DNA of 64,000 nucleotides from Opitutaceae bacterium TAV5. GTDB lineage: Bacteria > Verrucomicrobiota > Verrucomicrobiia > Opitutales > Opitutaceae. The stretch is from the NCBI GenBank assembly GCA_000242935.3, contig CP007053.1:186001-250000 (forward strand), in the 5' to 3' direction. The notes under the pieces are model-generated. The model saw only the letters and a program-made list of their open reading frames with translations, had not been told where the DNA came from and searched no databases. Below, piece after piece: positions 47,654-55,736 of the stretch. Position numbers and translations under genes: made by a program. The first letter of the stretch is position 1. Every line of letters starts with the position of its first letter.

Positions 47654-48322
47654 ATGGACAACGAATCATCCAACCACGCCGTTACCGCCGCCACCGTCGC
47701 TCCATCCCCTCTTCCCGCCTCTTCTCCCGAAGCCCCCGCCTGCGCCTGCGGCCACACGCCGGCGCCCGGCGCCCCCACCGCTTGTTCGCTTTCCTCCGCC
47801 GGCGGTTGCAATTGCTCTGCCGCCTCCCTCGCCGCCCGCCTCTCCGCCAACTCCGACCCCACGCGCCCCCCGCTTCAAATCCGCCCCGCCGCCCCGGCCG
47901 ACGTCGCGCTCCTGCACCGGCTCGTCAGCGAACTGGCCTCCTACGAAAGCCTCTCGCACGAAGTCGAGTCCACTCCCTCCCTCTTCGCCGAGCACCTCTT
48001 CGGCGTGCAGCGACGAGCCAACGCCCTCCTCGCCCACTTTCACGGCATCCCCGCCGGTTTCGCCGTCTGGTATCCCACCTACTCGACCTTCGCCGGCCGT
48101 CCCGGCGCTTTTCTTGAAGACCTCTACGTCCGTCCCGCCCTGCGCCGGCAGGGCATCGGCCGCGCGCTTCTCACCGCCGCCGCCAACGCCGCCTCCGAGG
48201 ACGGTTGCACCCGCCTCGAATGGCGCGCCCTCAAGTGGAACACCCCTGCACTCGACTTCTACAAGTCCATCGGCGCCACCCCGCTCTCCGAATGGACCAC
48301 TCTCCGCCGCGAACTGGCCTGA
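47654..48322 (+). CDS. GNAT acetyltransferase, SSAT-like, with cysteine-rich N-terminus
   Basis: 222 residues from 47654; an ATG at 47561 would add 31. Residues about 75-222 are a GNAT fold very like spermidine/spermine and thialysine acetyltransferases: IRPAAPADVALLHRLVSELA, YSTFAGRPGAFLEDLYVRP, the acetyl-CoA loop RRQGIGRALLTA, and RLEWRALKWNTPALDFYKSIGA. The N-terminal 60 residues carry six cysteines (CACGH, C, CNC spacing) not found in the family and may bind metal or nif-type clusters. It follows nifK by 98 bases on the same strand. A link to nitrogen fixation is suggested only by position. Confidence 0.8.
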   Translation: MDNESSNHAVTAATVAPSPLPASSPEAPACACGHTPAPGAPTACSLSSAGGCNCSAASLAARLSANSDPTRPPLQIRPAAPADVALLHRLVSELASYESLSHEVESTPSLFAEHLFGVQRRANALLAHFHGIPAGFAVWYPTYSTFAGRPGAFLEDLYVRPALRRQGIGRALLTAAANAASEDGCTRLEWRALKWNTPALDFYKSIGATPLSEWTTLRRELA

Positions 48323-48354
48323 CCGACCCGATCCGCCGCCGCCCAGGTTGAAAT

Positions 48355-48372
48355 CCTGTTCCTGAAAACAGG
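48355..48372. terminator. Weak terminator-like hairpin
   Basis: CCTGTT-cctgaa-AACAGG followed by CACTTTTGCTAATTTT, between the convergent acetyltransferase and AraC genes. The stem is only 6 bp and the T tract is broken, so this is tentative. Confidence 0.35.
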
Positions 48373-48418
48373 CACTTTTGCTAATTTTCGTAAGTAAAAT
48401 CCCCGACGGGAGTTCTCC

Positions 48419-49342
48419 TTACCCGCCCCACCCCTCCCGTTCCCGCTTCAGCGCCTTTCGCGGCGGAATCCCCGCCACCCGGCGGAAGGCGTGGCTGAAA
48501 TGCACCGCATTCGCGTAGCCACACTGCGCGGCGATTTCCTTGATGCTCCACTTTCCCTCGCTCAACAGGTGCCTGGCCCGCTCCATCCGGATGGCCTCCA
48601 GCGTGCGGTGAAATCCGTCGCTCTCCCGCGCCGCCAGCGCCGACAGATAATTCGGATGCACGCCAACCGCCGCCGCCACCTTTTCGCGTGTCAGAGCCGG
48701 ATCTCCGTAATTATTTTGTAAATACGAGACAGCTTCCCACCATACCTGCGCGGGCCGCTGCGCGCGCGGATCGTCGCTATCCGCCTCCAGGTGCCGGATC
48801 GAGCAGGCCAGCAACGCCAGCACGATGTGACGCACCAGCACCGCCTCCCCGGGCGGAGCCAGCGCCACCGCTTCCAGCGCCTTGAGCAGGTCCGCGCCCG
48901 GCGATCCCATCGCCATTGTGGTATTCCAGGCCCACGGCGACGGCTGGACGAGCAACCGCGGCCCCGCCTGCCACGAGCAGTTGCTCATCGCAAAACGCAG
49001 AAACCCGTGCGGGAACACCAGCGCGATGGCCAGATGCGGCGTATCCCAATGCGGAATACTCCACGCCATCCGCGGCAGAAACAGGCAGTCCCCCGGCTCC
49101 ATCACCAGCGTCCTGCGCTGTCCGTCGCTCATGATTTCGCGAGCCACCCGCCCCTCCAGGTTCACCATCAGCCGGTTGCAGGGATGCAACTGGGCCGGCG
49201 AGTCGCCGGGGCGCGCCTCTCCCGGAAATCGCTCCGCCAGCAGGGTGCGCGTCGGCCACTCCCTCCGCTGCATCTCATGCAGGATATCCAGAAAATAATT
49301 GCGGGAAACACGCCCCGGGGCAGGTGGCTGGGCAAATGGCAT
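48419..49342 (-). CDS. AraC-family transcriptional regulator (module 3)
   Basis: 307 residues. A cupin sugar-sensor domain (residues 25-130, including EPGDCLFLPRMAWSIPHW) and a C-terminal pair of helix-turn-helices (LTREKVAAAVGVHPNYLSAL and SIKEIAAQCGYANAVHFSHA, then FRRVAGIPPRKALK). Divergent from the pseudopilin-GH42-PEP-CTERM-GH39 genes with a 255-base AT-richer spacer, so it likely activates that module in response to a sugar. Confidence 0.92.
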   Translation of the reverse strand: MPFAQPPAPGRVSRNYFLDILHEMQRREWPTRTLLAERFPGEARPGDSPAQLHPCNRLMVNLEGRVAREIMSDGQRRTLVMEPGDCLFLPRMAWSIPHWDTPHLAIALVFPHGFLRFAMSNCSWQAGPRLLVQPSPWAWNTTMAMGSPGADLLKALEAVALAPPGEAVLVRHIVLALLACSIRHLEADSDDPRAQRPAQVWWEAVSYLQNNYGDPALTREKVAAAVGVHPNYLSALAARESDGFHRTLEAIRMERARHLLSEGKWSIKEIAAQCGYANAVHFSHAFRRVAGIPPRKALKREREGWGG

Positions 49343-49597
49343 ATGCCACCAAAACGCCGCGCCTCCTCCCGGCAGGCAACGTCAAACACGCGTTTTCCCC
49401 TTATCATCAATTCATTTACCTCACGTTACAAATCATACGGTTCTTACTTCTTCGCTCTTATGCAGGCTCGAACATGAGACTACAATTTAGCAAAGTATCC
49501 ATCATCCGAGGCAGGGAGTCCGCACCTCTCACACCTGCCCCGATAATGTTTCCCATCCACCTCACAACGACGCCGAAACCACAACCATCAATACCCC

Positions 49598-50281
49598 ATG
49601 AAACGCTTACCAGACATACGGATCGTTACGGTGCCCGCCCCCCTCCCGTCTCGCGCCTTCACCCTGGTCGAATTGCTCACGGTCATCGCCATCATTGGCA
49701 TCCTTGCCGCGATCATCATTCCGGTGGCCGGCAACGTCCGGCAATCCGCCCGGACCACGACCTGTGCCGGCAACCTCCGCCAGATCGGCGTCGCCTTCGA
49801 ACTCTTCGCGAGCGAACACGGCGACACGCTCCCCGACTGGAACGACTGGCCCAGGCGCTGGGCCTACCAAATCGAACCCTACCTCCGCATCGTCTCCACC
49901 ACCGGCACCGACAACGACTACCGTCGCAACTACGACGGCCTCTTCCATTGCCCCGCCAACACCGTCTTCGACATCCCCGCCAAAACCTCCCTCACCTCCT
50001 ACCGCTTCCAACACTTCGGCTCCAAGGAACGCGAGGCCGTCAAACGCTCCGCCATCCCGACCCCGCCCTCCCGCACCGTCCTCCTCCTTGATGGCACCGG
50101 CTGGGGCTATTTTCATTTCCGCACCACCGGCCTGCAAGCCGGCGCCCGCTGGGATGAGGAACAACGCACCCTCCGTCACAAAAACAAGGACAACGTCCTC
50201 TTCCTCGACGGCCACGTAAAACTCCTCGGCAAACAAGACATCATCTCCGACCCCGATTTCAAATTTGCCGTCCAAAAATAA
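49598..50281 (+). CDS. Pseudopilin-like protein with prepilin N-terminus (module 3)
   Basis: 227 residues. Prepilin signature [20 protein letters not shown] with cleavage before Phe and Glu+5, then a helix leading into a beta-rich head with two cysteines (TTTCAGN, FHCPAN). C-terminal tail HKNKDNVLFLDGHVKLL with H-X9-DG spacing. Leader length is normal (about 22). Starts the third carbohydrate module and is followed 30 bases later by the GH42-like enzyme, so cotranscription is likely. Confidence 0.87.
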   Translation: MKRLPDIRIVTVPAPLPSRAFTLVELLTVIAIIGILAAIIIPVAGNVRQSARTTTCAGNLRQIGVAFELFASEHGDTLPDWNDWPRRWAYQIEPYLRIVSTTGTDNDYRRNYDGLFHCPANTVFDIPAKTSLTSYRFQHFGSKEREAVKRSAIPTPPSRTVLLLDGTGWGYFHFRTTGLQAGARWDEEQRTLRHKNKDNVLFLDGHVKLLGKQDIISDPDFKFAVQK

Positions 50282-50311
50282 CACCCCTCCCCCCCGCCCT
50301 CCCTCACTCTC

Positions 50312-53300
50312 ATGCGATCACTCCACCACCTCACTCTCTCCCTCGGCATCCTGCCCCTGGCCATTTCCCAATCAGGCATGGCTGGGCAGCCCCCGGCATT
50401 CGACGCCATCGAGATCGCCCGTCCGCTCCATCAGGACATGACCGCGCCGGCCCCGGAATTGTCGGACCGGGTCATCACGCTCGCCTCCGGCCGCCAATGG
50501 TTCGCTTCGGGCGCCGTCACGGTCGATCTCGGCCTCAGGAGCATCCCCGAGGTTGTCATATCGTTCTGGATACTTCCCCTTGGCACCCCCGTGACCGCCG
50601 TCCCGCAGCACACCCTTGCCCGCAGCGCGCGGGCGGGCAACAAGGCCCCCGGCGTCCGCCTGCAATTCCCCGAAACCGTAAACCTCGTCGAAGCGGGCGA
50701 CTTCAGGAAAAACGCCCGCAGCCTGCGCATTTCCACCAGCCCCTCCGGCCAAGTCGAGGCCAACCACCTGAGCTGGCACAACAAAAACCAATGGCTTTCC
50801 GGTGTGCGCTCCGATGGCGGCCAGCTCGTCACCGGCCGCTGGACCCACATCGCCTATGGCATCGGGCAAGCCGGGCAACGCCTCTGGATCAACGGACAAC
50901 TCATCGCCCACAATCAGGAAGGGAAACAATCCGTAAGCTGGCCGCTCACGCTCCGCTTCAACCCCTCCATGTCGGTCATCGGTCATGTCCGTATTGACGC
51001 CGACGATACCGAAGTTTCCTCTGCCGCCGCCACTCCGCCGGTCCTCGATATCCAGCCGGGGGGAGCCGCCCTCCATCCCCTCGCCTTTGAGCTCCTCGAC
51101 TTCATCCGCTCCGCTCCCGTCCGCGAAGCCCGGCTGGCTGCGCTCCTCCGCCGGTTCCCCGGCCAGGCCGCCCCCTACGAGCAGGCCCGCCTGAACATTC
51201 TCAACAAACTCGCGCCCCTCTACTTCCTCCGCCTGCTCCAGGAAACGGTCGATCCCGCCCCGCAAGGCGTCGATCTCAATGCGTTTGTCCACGGCGAGAC
51301 GCGCTGGATTCTGGATACAGCCGGAGAATGGGACGCCCGCGTCGCCCGGCTGGAATCCGGTCAGGCCGCTCCGCTCGCCGTCCCCCGGATCATTCCCGAC
51401 ACCTCGCTCGTTTCTGTCCGCGATGGCGCATTCTGGCAAAACGGCCGCCCCATCTATCTCGTCGGTTTGCAGACGCCACGCTACGAACTCACCCGCGACC
51501 TCGGCTTCAGCTTCACCGGACACACGGTCGGCCCCAGTTGGGAGTTCCCCGCCGCTGACAAACCCGCGCGCCACACCGGCCTCGGCCAGCGCAAACGCGC
51601 CGAGGAAGCCGCCTCATACGGCCAGTTCTGGGACATCCTTTACTCCGGACACATCTTTCCGGGCTGGGTGCTCGAACAACACCCCGAGCTCAAAGTCGGC
51701 CTCGGTTTCATGCGCCACGACATGATGGCCAAGCCAGCTTGGGAAATCCATAAAAACACCCTCGAAAGTGTCCTCGCCGACCTGAAGGACGTTCCCAACC
51801 TTTTCGGCTTCGACCTCGCCAACGAACCCGCATTCAACGGCGCCACCGTCGATTCTCCCGACCGGTGGCGCGCCTGGCTCCGCCGCCGCCACGGCACCCT
51901 CGCCGAACTCAACCGCGCATGGGATTCCAACTACGCCGCATGGGACGCCATCCCCGTGCCCGACTTCGTCAACCGCAAGCACGTCCAGCCCTGGGCGCAA
52001 AAACTCCCCTCCTCCTCCGGGCTCGAACTCCGCCAATACGCGGACTGGAGCCTCTTCAACATGGAGCGCGTCCAGGACTGGTTCACCCGCGTCAACCGGA
52101 TCGTGAAAAACGCCCTCCCGCGCACCTTCACCTACACCAAGATGACCGCCGGCACCGCCGGGCACCCCCGCATGGGCATCGACACCATCGCCAACGTCCG
52201 CATGACCGACCTCATCGGCACCGACTCGTGGTGGGTCTTCAACGGCCTCGACCAGAACCGCGTCGGCAGCGCCGACCTCATGTCCGGCGTCCACAGCGAG
52301 AAGACCAGCATCTACTCCGTCAACTGGACCCCCGGCCTCATGCTCTACGACGTGCTCAGCAGCGCCCGTCCCGACGCCCCCGCCGTCAACGCCGAGTTCC
52401 ACCTCTTCAACGATTCCTTCACCGGCATGTCCGCCGAAAACCCCGACCCTGCGCCCGGCCACTGGGACCGCCCCATCCCGCCCAACCACTTCCACGCCGG
52501 CATCTGGCAACAGGCCGTCCACGGCCAGGCCATGTCCAATCTCTGGACCCACTGGCCCCGCAACAACATCTCCGAGCGTCCCGGCGCGCTCGACGCCGCC
52601 AGTCGCGCCGCTATGGACCTCAACCGCCTCGCTCCCGAAGTCCACGCCCTGCACACCACCCCCCGCCCGATCGCCATCCTCTGGGGACGCTCCCCCGTGC
52701 TCGCCCACACCCACGGAGAATGGCGGCTCCCGATCTACCGCCAATGGCAAACCCTCTGGGAAGGCCTCACCCTCAACGGCCACCGCCCCGCCTACCTCTT
52801 CGAGCGCGACCTCGCCGCCGGGCAACGGCCCGACCCCGCCAAGACCAAGGCCATCCTTGTCGGCTACTTCACCCACATCGACGCCAAAGCCCTTGAGACC
52901 CTCAAGGCCGCCCGCGCCTCCGGCATCCCGATCTGGACCGTCGGCAAGGACAACCTCACCCGCGACCCCTATGATCGCCCCCAGCCCGCCGCCAGCCTGC
53001 TCGAGCCCGACCGCGTGCTCGATGCCGCCGCCTTCGCCGCCGATCCCTTTGCCGAAACCCGCCAGACCCTCGCCGCCGCCGGCCTCCTGCCCGATGTTCA
53101 AGTCGTGGAAACCGGGCCGATTTCCACGCCCACCCGCCTCGTCCATCTTCGCACCGCGATCCACAACGGCAGTCGTCTGGTCAATCTCTGCAACTACGCC
53201 CGCCAAGACCTCTCCGTCGCCGTCCGCATCACCGCCGCACCGGGCCGCAACGCGACGCACGCCATCGACCTGCTGACCGGCGAGCGCCTCTCGTTGGACA

Positions 53301-53359
53301 ACATTCCTCTCGAAGTCGAACAAGTCCGTCTTCTGCAGGTAGAGGCATCAACAATGTAA
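50312..53359 (+). CDS. Secreted GH42-like beta-galactosidase with laminin-G domain
   Basis: 1015 residues. Signal peptide (HLTLSLGILPLAISQSGMA), a laminin-G/concanavalin sandwich (about 65-245), a helical linker, then the GH-A barrel from about 365: substrate-strand FWQNGRPIYLVGLQTPRYE, acid/base Glu in GFDLANEPAFNGA, the HGTLAELNRAWDSNYAAWDA block characteristic of GH42 and related families, and candidate nucleophile Glu in PAVNAEFHLFND. The trimerisation-type domain follows (YRQWQTLWEGLTLNGHRPAY, FERDLAAGQ). The final 200 residues are beta-rich. Substrate is probably a beta-galactoside or similar. Extracellular. Confidence 0.8.
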   Translation: MRSLHHLTLSLGILPLAISQSGMAGQPPAFDAIEIARPLHQDMTAPAPELSDRVITLASGRQWFASGAVTVDLGLRSIPEVVISFWILPLGTPVTAVPQHTLARSARAGNKAPGVRLQFPETVNLVEAGDFRKNARSLRISTSPSGQVEANHLSWHNKNQWLSGVRSDGGQLVTGRWTHIAYGIGQAGQRLWINGQLIAHNQEGKQSVSWPLTLRFNPSMSVIGHVRIDADDTEVSSAAATPPVLDIQPGGAALHPLAFELLDFIRSAPVREARLAALLRRFPGQAAPYEQARLNILNKLAPLYFLRLLQETVDPAPQGVDLNAFVHGETRWILDTAGEWDARVARLESGQAAPLAVPRIIPDTSLVSVRDGAFWQNGRPIYLVGLQTPRYELTRDLGFSFTGHTVGPSWEFPAADKPARHTGLGQRKRAEEAASYGQFWDILYSGHIFPGWVLEQHPELKVGLGFMRHDMMAKPAWEIHKNTLESVLADLKDVPNLFGFDLANEPAFNGATVDSPDRWRAWLRRRHGTLAELNRAWDSNYAAWDAIPVPDFVNRKHVQPWAQKLPSSSGLELRQYADWSLFNMERVQDWFTRVNRIVKNALPRTFTYTKMTAGTAGHPRMGIDTIANVRMTDLIGTDSWWVFNGLDQNRVGSADLMSGVHSEKTSIYSVNWTPGLMLYDVLSSARPDAPAVNAEFHLFNDSFTGMSAENPDPAPGHWDRPIPPNHFHAGIWQQAVHGQAMSNLWTHWPRNNISERPGALDAASRAAMDLNRLAPEVHALHTTPRPIAILWGRSPVLAHTHGEWRLPIYRQWQTLWEGLTLNGHRPAYLFERDLAAGQRPDPAKTKAILVGYFTHIDAKALETLKAARASGIPIWTVGKDNLTRDPYDRPQPAASLLEPDRVLDAAAFAADPFAETRQTLAAAGLLPDVQVVETGPISTPTRLVHLRTAIHNGSRLVNLCNYARQDLSVAVRITAAPGRNATHAIDLLTGERLSLDNIPLEVEQVRLLQVEASTM

Positions 53360-53393
53360 CCAGTTTTTGACTACTAACATTACCCGATAACAT

Positions 53394-54293
53394 ATGAAAA
53401 CACACGACATACATTCACATCGTCCGGCGGTCAGCCTCATCGCTGCCGCCGCCCTGCTCGCTGTCACCGCGCCTGTCATTGCCCAGACGGTCGTCGCCGA
53501 TTTCACGGGCGGCACCGGCACCGATAGCGCCTCGCACCAATTCGCAGGCAAGGCCGGTGACGGCTGGAGCGGCGCATGGGGCACTGCAATCTTTGGAACC
53601 GGCACCACCGTTGGCGCCGCCATCGGCGCCGGAGACTGGCTGGACATCACCGCCACTGCCGGTGGTGCCGCGACCCGGCGCACTTCCCTCTATCGAAAGT
53701 ATGAGAGCGGAAGCACCGGCATCATCGATACCACCAAAGCCTATTCCATTTCCTTCAGCATCCGTTTCGACGACCTCACTGGCTTCACTGCCGCCACCGA
53801 CTACATCGGCATCTTCGACAGTTCCGTCACGATCACCAACTCCGTCGCCAACGCCAACGAGTCCTGGAACATACAAATCACGGGAGACAACAAGGAGATC
53901 AGACTTGCCAACGGTAACAAAAATGGTTCCTCGACCTATATCTCCTCCGGCATCACCATCGAAACCGGCAAAACCTACTCCTTCACGATCAACCTCAATC
54001 CCGCCAACAGGGAGTGGACGGCATCCATCATCAGTTCGAGCGGTGCCACTTGGTCGTCCGATTCGGCTCTCGGCTTCCGCGCAAGCGCTACCGACCTCGG
54101 CACAGCCGGACGCACCCTCCATTTCAACACGCTGCAGGACGCCACTGGCGACCTTTGGAAATACTCCCTCAGCGGCATAACGATCTCGCAGACCCAGATC
54201 CCCGAGCCTCGAACCGCCGCCTTTCTCGGCGGACTTGGCGCGTTCATCATCGCCACTGCCATCACCCGCCTTCGCTCCGACGCCAAACGCTGA
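53394..54293 (+). CDS. PEP-CTERM sorted surface protein (module 3)
   Basis: 299 residues. Signal segment (SLIAAAALLAVTAPVIAQT), a beta-sandwich body with Ser/Thr-rich loops (FTGGTGTDSASHQFAG, FSIRFDDLTGFTAATDYIGI, YSFTINLNPANREWTASII) and a C-terminal tag: IPEPRTAAFLGGLGAFIIAT then ITRLRSDAKR. Processed by exosortase if the tag is used. The body is of the laminin-G kind, plausibly glycan-binding. It follows the GH42-like enzyme. Confidence 0.88.
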   Translation: MKTHDIHSHRPAVSLIAAAALLAVTAPVIAQTVVADFTGGTGTDSASHQFAGKAGDGWSGAWGTAIFGTGTTVGAAIGAGDWLDITATAGGAATRRTSLYRKYESGSTGIIDTTKAYSISFSIRFDDLTGFTAATDYIGIFDSSVTITNSVANANESWNIQITGDNKEIRLANGNKNGSSTYISSGITIETGKTYSFTINLNPANREWTASIISSSGATWSSDSALGFRASATDLGTAGRTLHFNTLQDATGDLWKYSLSGITISQTQIPEPRTAAFLGGLGAFIIATAITRLRSDAKR

Positions 54294-54318
54294 CAGCGCG
54301 CCATCGCCATCCCTCCGA

Positions 54319-55710
54319 ATGCGTCCCAACACCGACCTTCTCCCGTCCCTCGTCCACCTCGGCTGGAAGCCGTTCGTGCGCCTGCGACCCCGCACGGCCC
54401 GCGAAATCGGCTCCTCCCCTTGGAGCATCGGCCTCGAAACCATCGACCGCGCCTACGTTGACTTCGCCCCGCTCGTGCCGCATCTTGCCGCGCTCGGCGC
54501 AACCCAGGCTCGGGTGCAGGCCGGCTGGGCGCGCTGCGAACCGGTCAAAGGCGGCGCATATCAGTGGGACTGGCTCGACGAGATCGTCGAAGGCTGCCTC
54601 GCCCACGGCATCAAACCCTGGCTCCAAACCTCCTACGGCAACCTTGCATATCCCGGCGGCGGTGGCGTCGGACTCGGCGACGGCCTTCCCGTCTCGCCCG
54701 AAGCCCTCGAGGCCTGGGACCGTTGGGTGCGCGCCATGGCCGCGCGCTACAATGGGAAAGTGGATACATGGGAAATCTGGAACGAACCCATGCTTCCCAT
54801 CGTATCCGTGGAGGACTACACCCGTTTTTTCATCCGCACCGCCACCCTCCTTCGGAAAGTCCGGCCAGCCAGCCGCATCCTCGGTCCCGGCCTCGCCGAC
54901 CACGACGAATACGACTTCGCCGGAAAGTTCCTCGCCGCCCTCGCAAAGGAAAACCGGACTCACCTGCTCGACGAGCTCACCTATCATTTCTATCCGCACA
55001 ATCCCGACGAACAGTTCGACTGCGTGGACGACCTCGCCCGCCTCTGCGCCCGCCATGCCCCGCACGTCACGCTCCGTCAGGGCGAGACCGGCGCGCCCTC
55101 CGAGTGCTCGCGCTTCCTCGCCCTCGGCGAACACGCCTGGTCCGAACGCAAGCAGGCCGCCTGGAACCTCCGCCGCCTCCTCGCCCATCACGCGCGCGGC
55201 ATCCCCATGAATCTTTTCCACCTGGCGGACATGCACTACGTCAAGGACAACGGCGCGCGCTTCCACGGGCGCAACCCCAAGGGTCTCCTCTGCCTGTTCC
55301 CCGACAAGACGGTGGCGTATCCCAAACAATCTTACTTCGCCGGCCAGCACGTCTTCACCGTTTTCGACGACACCTTCCCGCTGGCGCGCTGCGAATCCCT
55401 CGCCGGTCGCTTCCTCCGCCGCACCTCCGCCTACGCCTGGCGACGCCGCGATGCCACCCGCCGCTCCCTCATTTGCTGGTGGCGCGCCGACGAGCCGCCC
55501 TCCCTCACCACTCCCGACCTCGGCCATACCGGCATGGACCCGCAAACCTGGGACGATCCCGTGCTGATCGACTTCATGAGCGGCCTCGTTTTCGCACCGC
55601 CGCCCGGCATCGCCACCGGCGACGAGACCGCCTGGCTCACTCTCCCCTGGGCGGAAACCCCGCTCGCGCTCGCCGAGAAAAACGAAATCCCCCTGCAACC
55701 GCTCGCCTGA
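54319..55710 (+). CDS. Cytoplasmic GH39/GH-A clan glycoside hydrolase
   Basis: 463 residues, no signal peptide. TIM barrel: RVQAGWARCEPVKGGAYQWD, acid/base in VDTWEIWNEPMLPIVS and nucleophile in VTLRQGETGAPSECSR, with EDYTRFFIRTATLLRKV between. Typical of GH39 and related GH-A enzymes. The remaining part (RESLAGRFLRRTSAYAWRRR) suggests a C-terminal beta domain. The ATG at 54319 follows 25 bases after the PEP-CTERM gene. It would finish sugars brought in by the module. Confidence 0.78.
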   Translation: MRPNTDLLPSLVHLGWKPFVRLRPRTAREIGSSPWSIGLETIDRAYVDFAPLVPHLAALGATQARVQAGWARCEPVKGGAYQWDWLDEIVEGCLAHGIKPWLQTSYGNLAYPGGGGVGLGDGLPVSPEALEAWDRWVRAMAARYNGKVDTWEIWNEPMLPIVSVEDYTRFFIRTATLLRKVRPASRILGPGLADHDEYDFAGKFLAALAKENRTHLLDELTYHFYPHNPDEQFDCVDDLARLCARHAPHVTLRQGETGAPSECSRFLALGEHAWSERKQAAWNLRRLLAHHARGIPMNLFHLADMHYVKDNGARFHGRNPKGLLCLFPDKTVAYPKQSYFAGQHVFTVFDDTFPLARCESLAGRFLRRTSAYAWRRRDATRRSLICWWRADEPPSLTTPDLGHTGMDPQTWDDPVLIDFMSGLVFAPPPGIATGDETAWLTLPWAETPLALAEKNEIPLQPLA

Positions 55711-55736
55711 CCCGGCTGCCAATATTCAAAAAACCC

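Noticed and set aside
48385-48400. TTTTCGTAAGTAAAAT as a fourth copy of the module-2 operator
   Set aside because: It differs in the GG core, lies at the 3' ends of two convergent genes and has no promoter role there.
48419-49342. AraC gene as a regulator of nif
   Set aside because: It is divergent from a carbohydrate module and convergent with the nif-side acetyltransferase, so the module is the more likely target.
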